Source of the DNA: Psychromarinibacter sp048262455
Lineage (GTDB): Bacteria > Pseudomonadota > Alphaproteobacteria > Rhodobacterales > Rhodobacteraceae
NCBI GenBank assembly: GCA_048262455.1
Contig: JBLXFD010000009.1
Location: 72,154 to 136,153, forward strand
Reading direction: 5' to 3'
DNA length: 64,000 bases
Shown: piece by piece, positions 61,181-64,000 of the stretch
How positions within the stretch are numbered: position 1 is the stretch's first letter
How the letters are laid out: every line of letters starts with the position of its first letter
Notes under the pieces: generated by a model
What the model was told of the DNA's origin: nothing
The model's database searches: none
What the model saw: only the letters and a program-made list of their open reading frames with translations
Made by a program: the position numbers and the translations under genes

Positions 61181-63630
61181 GCGTCGCGCGCCCCCTGCCC
61201 CACGACGCCGCCCGCCTGCACGTCACCGGGCAGGCCCGCTACGTCGACGACATCCCGGTGCCGCCGGGCACGCTGTCGCTGGCCTTCGGCTTGTCGGCCA
61301 TCGCGCGCGGGCGGATCGCCGCCAGCGACCTGTCGGCGGTGCGCGCGGCGCCGGGGGTGGTGGCGGTGCTGACGGCGGAGGATCTGCCGGGGGCCAACGA
61401 CGTCTCGCCCTCGGCCCATGACGAGCCGCTGCTGGCGGAGGGCGAGGTCTTCTACCTCGGCCAGCCGCTGTTCCTGGTGGTGGCGGAAAGCCACCTCGCC
61501 GCCCGCCGCGCCGCGCGGCTGGGGAAGATCGAGTACCAGGAACTTCCGGCGCTGCTGACCCTGGACGACGCGCTGGCCGCGGGCAGCCGGTTCGAGGCCG
61601 GTCCGGTGACCTGGGCGCGCGGCGACGTCGAGACCGCGCTGGCCGGCGCCGCGCACCGCGTCGAGGGACGGATGGAGATCGGCGGGCAGGAGCATTTCTA
61701 CCTGGAGGGACAGGCCGCCCTGGCGCTGCCGCAGGAGGGGGGCGACATGCTGGTGCATTCGTCCACCCAGCATCCCACCGAGATCCAGCACAAGGTGGCC
61801 GAGGCGCTGGGGGTGCCGATGCACGCCGTGCGGGTCGAGGTGCGGCGCATGGGCGGCGGTTTCGGCGGCAAGGAAAGCCAGGGCAACGCGCTCGCCTGCG
61901 CCTGCGCGGTGGCGGCGCGGGCCACCGGGCGGCCCTGCCGGATGCGCTACGACCGCGACGACGACATGATGATCACCGGCAAGCGGCACGATTTCCGCGT
62001 GCTCTACCGCGCCGGGTTCGACGGCGAGGGGCGGCTGGCGGGGGGGGACTTCGTCCACCACGTGCGCTGCGGTTGGAGCCAGGACCTGTCGCTGCCGGTG
62101 GCCGACCGGGCGATGCTGCACGCCGACAATGCCTACCACCTGCCGGCGGTGCGGATCGAGAGCCACCGGCTGAAGACCCACACCCAGTCCGCCACCGCCT
62201 TCCGCGGCTTCGGCGGCCCGCAGGGGATGCTGGGGATCGAGCGGGTGATGGACCACGTGGCGCAGGTGCTGGGGCGCGATCCGCTGGCGGTGCGGCAGGT
62301 CAACTTCTACCGCGACATGCACGATGCGGCCGGCGGCGGAGGGGGGCCTTCCGCCCCCCGCACGCCTGCGGCGCGCCCCCCCGAGGATATTTCGAAACCA
62401 GAGATGACAGGGGCGGAGGCGCATCGTGACATGGCCTCGCGCGGGTCGCTGGGGGCGGTGGACGAGGCGCCCGAGGGCGTGCCCGCGCCGCCCGCCGGGG
62501 CGCAGCTGACGCCCTACGAGATGCCGGTGGAGGACTTCGTTCTGAACCGGCTGGTGGCGGAACTGGCGGAGAGCGCGGATTACGCCGGGCGGCGCGCGGC
62601 GGTGGCGGAATGGAACGCGGCGCAGCCGGTGCTGAAGCGCGGCATCGCGCTGACCCCGGTGAAGTTCGGCATCTCCTTCACCCTGACCCACCTGAACCAG
62701 GCCGGGGCGCTGGTGCATGTCTACCAGGACGGCTCCATCCACATGAACCATGGCGGCACCGAGATGGGGCAGGGCCTGTTCCAGAAGGTGGCGCAAGTAG
62801 CCGCGGCGCGGTTCGGGGTGCCGGTGGAGATGGTGAAGATTACCGCCACGGACACCGGCAAGGTGCCCAATACCTCGGCTACCGCCGCCTCTTCGGGCTC
62901 TGACCTCAACGGCATGGCGGTGCAGGCCGCCTGCGACGAGATCCGGGCGCGGATGGCGGATTTCCTGGCGGCAGAGCACCAGGCGGATCCGGCGGAGGTG
63001 CGTTTCGCGGATGGCGAGGTGCAGGTAGGCGGCGCGCGCTACGGCTTCGCCGAGGCGGCGCAGCGCTGCTACGTGGGGCGGGTGAGCCTGTCGGCCACCG
63101 GGTTCTACCGCACGCCGAAGGTCACCTGGGACCGGGCGAAGGGGCGGGGCCGGCCGTTCCTTTACTTCGCCTACGGCGCGGCGATGACCGAGGTGGCCGT
63201 GGACACCCTGACCGGCGAGTACCGGATCCTGCGCTGCGACATCCTGCACGACGTCGGCGCCTCGCTGAACCCGGCGCTGGACATCGGGCAGATCGAGGGC
63301 GGCTACGTGCAGGGGGCGGGCTGGCTGACCACCGAGGAACTGGTCTGGGACGCGCGGGGGCGGCTGACCACCCATGCGCCCTCGACCTACAAGATCCCCG
63401 CCTGCTCCGACCGGCCGGAGATCTTCAACGTGGCGCTGTGGGACGGGGCCAACCGCGAGGCGACGGTCTACCGCTCGAAGGCGGTGGGAGAGCCGCCGCT
63501 GATGCTGGGGATCTCGGCGCTGATGGCGCTGTCGGACGCGGTGGCGGCCTGCGGCGCGGAGTACCCGGCGCTGGACGCGCCTGCCACGCCGGAACGGGTG
63601 CTGGCGGCGATCGCGCGGGTGCGGGGATGA
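61177..63630 (+). CDS. xdhB: Xanthine dehydrogenase large (molybdopterin) subunit with a repeat-like insertion
   Basis: XdhB oxidises hypoxanthine and xanthine at a molybdenum cofactor. Key positions are present: the Glu in GGQEHFYLEGQ, the Arg in FRGFGGPQGM and the base Glu in KAVGEPPLMLG near the end. The 817-residue length exceeds the R. capsulatus XdhB (about 777, from memory). The excess lies around residues 384-444, a Gly/Pro/Ala-rich stretch (including PPEDISKPEMTG) encoded by hairpin-rich DNA that looks like an intergenic repeat. The GTG start overlaps the xdhA stop. Confidence 0.95.
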   Translation: MSVARPLPHDAARLHVTGQARYVDDIPVPPGTLSLAFGLSAIARGRIAASDLSAVRAAPGVVAVLTAEDLPGANDVSPSAHDEPLLAEGEVFYLGQPLFLVVAESHLAARRAARLGKIEYQELPALLTLDDALAAGSRFEAGPVTWARGDVETALAGAAHRVEGRMEIGGQEHFYLEGQAALALPQEGGDMLVHSSTQHPTEIQHKVAEALGVPMHAVRVEVRRMGGGFGGKESQGNALACACAVAARATGRPCRMRYDRDDDMMITGKRHDFRVLYRAGFDGEGRLAGGDFVHHVRCGWSQDLSLPVADRAMLHADNAYHLPAVRIESHRLKTHTQSATAFRGFGGPQGMLGIERVMDHVAQVLGRDPLAVRQVNFYRDMHDAAGGGGGPSAPRTPAARPPEDISKPEMTGAEAHRDMASRGSLGAVDEAPEGVPAPPAGAQLTPYEMPVEDFVLNRLVAELAESADYAGRRAAVAEWNAAQPVLKRGIALTPVKFGISFTLTHLNQAGALVHVYQDGSIHMNHGGTEMGQGLFQKVAQVAAARFGVPVEMVKITATDTGKVPNTSATAASSGSDLNGMAVQAACDEIRARMADFLAAEHQADPAEVRFADGEVQVGGARYGFAEAAQRCYVGRVSLSATGFYRTPKVTWDRAKGRGRPFLYFAYGAAMTEVAVDTLTGEYRILRCDILHDVGASLNPALDIGQIEGGYVQGAGWLTTEELVWDARGRLTTHAPSTYKIPACSDRPEIFNVALWDGANREATVYRSKAVGEPPLMLGISALMALSDAVAACGAEYPALDAPATPERVLAAIARVRG
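62338..62408. repeat. Hairpin-rich repeat-like segment inside xdhB
   Basis: The segment has a perfect GGGGGGC-CTTCC-GCCCCCC hairpin (62341-62359), a second imperfect GC hairpin, and then CCCCGAGGATATTTCGAAAC. That run resembles a motif I remember from intergenic regions of Rhodobacteraceae. It is translated in frame as low-complexity residues within XdhB. Confidence 0.55.
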
Positions 63631-64000
63631 GCCTGGACTTGGGACAGCTGCGGACGGCGGTGGCGCGGCATGGCCGGGTGGCGCGGGTGGTGGTGGCCGA
63701 GGCGCAGGGCTCGGCCCCGCGCGGGCCCGGGGCGGCGATGCTGGTCTGGGAGGGCGGGCAGCAGGGCACCATCGGCGGCGGCGCGCTGGAATGGCAGGCG
63801 GCGCGGGAGGCGCGGGAGGCGCTTGCCGAGGGTCGCGGCGCGGTCTGGCGGCGACCGCTGGGCCCGGCGCTGGGACAGTGCTGCGGCGGCGCGGTGGTGC
63901 TGGTCTGCGGGGTCTGGGACGGGGGGCGGCGGGGCGGGCTGGAGGGTGACGCGGCGGGGCTGGGGCGGGGCGCGGTGCAGGCCTTCGCCGCGCTGTGCCA
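63627..64000 (+). CDS. xdhC: Xanthine dehydrogenase accessory protein XdhC (partial, 3' end missing)
   Basis: XdhC binds molybdenum cofactor, promotes its sulfuration and inserts it into XdhB. The 124 residues in the window include ARVVVAEAQGSAPRGPGAAMLVW, GTIGGGALEWQAAREA and LGPALGQCCGGAVVL, the N-terminal XdhC/CoxI domain. The ATG overlaps the xdhB stop (ATGA). The Rossmann domain lies past the right edge. Confidence 0.93.
   Translation, partial: MSLDLGQLRTAVARHGRVARVVVAEAQGSAPRGPGAAMLVWEGGQQGTIGGGALEWQAAREAREALAEGRGAVWRRPLGPALGQCCGGAVVLVCGVWDGGRRGGLEGDAAGLGRGAVQAFAALC

Overview
The window reads as a chromosomal stretch from a high-GC alphaproteobacterium of the Rhodobacteraceae/Roseobacter group. 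Supporting signs are an RpoHII-type sigma factor, HisG(short)-HisZ-HisS, an ETF-ubiquinone oxidoreductase, adenosylcobalamin-dependent NrdJ, phaAB, XdhABC of the Rhodobacter capsulatus type, several alphaproteobacterial families of unknown function (DUF1489, DUF2834, TIGR02186) and an Irr-like iron box. I see no rRNA, tRNA, CRISPR, prophage or insertion sequence. The content is mostly housekeeping genes, densely packed and often translationally coupled by 4-nt overlaps.

Layout. 0-2.6 kb: rpoHII (cut by the left edge) faces cobU-cobC and a glutathione S-transferase. 2.7-13 kb: YifB/ComM; a leftward esterase-gshB-yraN-rsmI block diverging from an LpoA-like lipoprotein, glnD and murJ. 13.3-18.5 kb: a rhomboid lacking catalytic residues, trpS, a branched-chain aminotransferase, a universal stress protein, then nfu-tsaB-rimI behind an Irr-like box. 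18.7-24.4 kb: a BMP-type nucleoside ABC transporter followed by purine nucleoside phosphorylase. 24.5-26.9 kb: TauE/SafE exporter, TIGR02186 protein and glutamine amidotransferase. 26.9-29.7 kb: leftward argH, a tiny LptM-like lipoprotein, a DUF2834 membrane protein that appears to start at CTG, and a homocysteine methyltransferase. 29.7-34.4 kb: TlpA, Tag, an EAL protein, phaA-phaB and a DUF465 protein. 34.5-44.9 kb: a TrmN6-like methyltransferase, DUF2007, polyprenyl synthase, ispE, a TPR protein, ETF-QO, greA, an unknown membrane protein, AzlCD, a DMT transporter and an NTF2-like protein. 45-51.3 kb: groESL under a sigma-70 promoter and CIRCE, nrdJ, DUF1489 and an outer-membrane beta-barrel. 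51.7-64 kb: hisS-hisZ-hisG, slyX, a lipoprotein, dnaE and xdhA-xdhB-xdhC (cut by the right edge).

Themes. Nucleoside uptake, phosphorolysis and purine oxidation (BMP transporter, PNP, XDH) give a scavenging route for purines. Cobalamin assembly (cobU, cobC) and its consumer nrdJ both occur. phaA-phaB feed polyhydroxybutyrate synthesis.

The most unusual object is nrdJ. A complete XRE-type helix-turn-helix domain of about 65 residues sits in frame in the linker between the catalytic barrel and the C-terminal region, in DNA visibly less GC-rich than the rest of the gene. Other points worth a look are a repeat-like segment translated inside xdhB, the pseudo-rhomboid, the CTG start of the DUF2834 gene, twin palindromes before pnp, and the Irr-like box at nfu.
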